NCBI GenBank assembly: GCA_024278285.1
Contig: JAJRTM010000740.1
Span: 1-5,640 of the forward strand
DNA: 5,640 bases
Direction: 5' to 3'
DNA from: Planctomycetota bacterium
GTDB lineage: Bacteria; Planctomycetota; Planctomycetia; Planctomycetales; Planctomycetaceae
The notes under the pieces were generated by a model. It saw only the letters and a list, made by a program, of their open reading frames with translations. It searched no databases and was not told where the DNA came from. Made by a program: the position numbers and the translations under genes. Below are positions 5,226 through 5,640 of the stretch, piece by piece; the first letter of the stretch is position 1, and each line of letters starts with the position of its first letter.

Positions 5226-5640
5226 TTACCCTGATACCGCTTCCGTTTTCGGGGAGTTTGTCACCTGATTCGTTTCTTCACACGGGCACCAGGCGAGGAT
5301 CGGATTGCGTGCTGCCTTGACTTCATCAGGGCGAGAAACCGGTGTTGAGTACGGAGCATTGTGCAGGAATTCGGGTTCTTCTTTCAGGATCGCTTTGATC
5401 GCAGCCACGTAATCATCGAGTGTATCCTTCGATTCGGTTTCGGTTGGTTCCATCATCATGGCTTCAGGAATAACAAGCGGAAAGTAAACCGTTGGAGCAT
5501 GAAAACCGTAATCGAGCAGACGCTTGGCGATATCCATCGCAGAGATGCCGTTCTGTTTCCATGATTTTGCAGAGGCGACAAATTCGTGCATGCAGCGATC
5601 TCCATTCGGAACATCGAGCACATCTTTAAGCTGCGATAAC
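5226..5640 (-). CDS. gcvPB: Glycine dehydrogenase (decarboxylating) subunit 2, C-terminal part
   Basis: PLP enzyme half of the split P-protein of the glycine cleavage system. Together with subunit 1 it decarboxylates glycine and passes the aminomethyl group to the lipoyl arm of the H-protein. The frame is open to the right edge of the window (LSQLKD precedes the GTG at 5621, which is an internal Val), so the N-terminal two thirds, including the PLP-binding lysine, lie outside. About 137 residues are visible. Family signatures are C-M-H-E-F-V, then D-I-A-K-R-L-L-D-Y-G-F-H-A-P-T-V-Y-F-P, then M-M-E-P-T-E-T-E-S-K, all at the expected C-terminal positions. The last 25 or so residues (ETNQVTNSPKTEAVSG at the end) look like a non-conserved tail. 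Stop TAA at 5226-5228. The LipM-like gene follows after 17 bases in the same direction, coupling P-protein synthesis to H-protein lipoylation. Confidence 0.95.
   Translation of the reverse strand, partial: LSQLKDVLDVPNGDRCMHEFVASAKSWKQNGISAMDIAKRLLDYGFHAPTVYFPLVIPEAMMMEPTETESKDTLDDYVAAIKAILKEEPEFLHNAPYSTPVSRPDEVKAARNPILAWCPCEETNQVTNSPKTEAVSG

Overview
The window most likely comes from a planctomycete (Planctomycetota) chromosome; this is inference. The supporting signs are an isoleucyl-tRNA synthetase of the large subtype with a PMHKS motif in place of KMSKS, a split glycine decarboxylase (separate subunit 2) followed by a LipM-type lipoylation gene, weak or absent Shine-Dalgarno sites on the core genes, and intergenic DNA full of inverted repeats of a kind I associate from memory with this phylum. 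No database search was possible.

Layout. 1-2106 (+) is the last 701 codons of ileS. 2147-2959 (+) is an AT-rich gene for a 270-residue orphan protein with a winged-helix-like N-terminal half and a C-terminal half carrying an Rx4H motif typical of HEPN RNases; it has an unusually strong ribosome binding site. 2960-3350 has no gene: it holds a nested inverted-repeat element (2963-3150), copy A of a dispersed repeat (3161-3220) and a promoter/operator. 3354-3963 (+) is a two-gene toxin-antitoxin-like operon: a BrnT-like small protein followed by an XRE-type repressor. 3964-4512 has no intact gene: it holds a decayed second copy of part of the ileS 3' end (3986-4053), a second inverted-repeat element (4053-4166), a small inverted repeat (4249-4286), repeat copy B (4321-4380) and a strong terminator (4371-4413). 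4513-5208 (-) is a LipM/LplA-family acyltransferase gene, and 5226-5640 (-) is the 3' end of gcvPB. These two form a housekeeping operon running toward the middle of the window.

How it fits together. The right side is glycine cleavage: GcvPB is half of the P-protein, and the LipM-like enzyme probably supplies the octanoyl/lipoyl group of the H-protein. The left side is translation. Between these conserved blocks lies an accessory stretch of about 2 kb with two probable defence or addiction loci (HEPN; BrnT-like/XRE). The most unusual feature is its framing: the series ileS tail, GTAGGGT-ended inverted-repeat element, dispersed repeat occurs twice in the same order. The HEPN gene lies inside the first series and the toxin-antitoxin pair lies between the two. 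This suggests a small insertion hotspot built by duplication or recombination at the 3' end of ileS, with no recombinase visible in the window.
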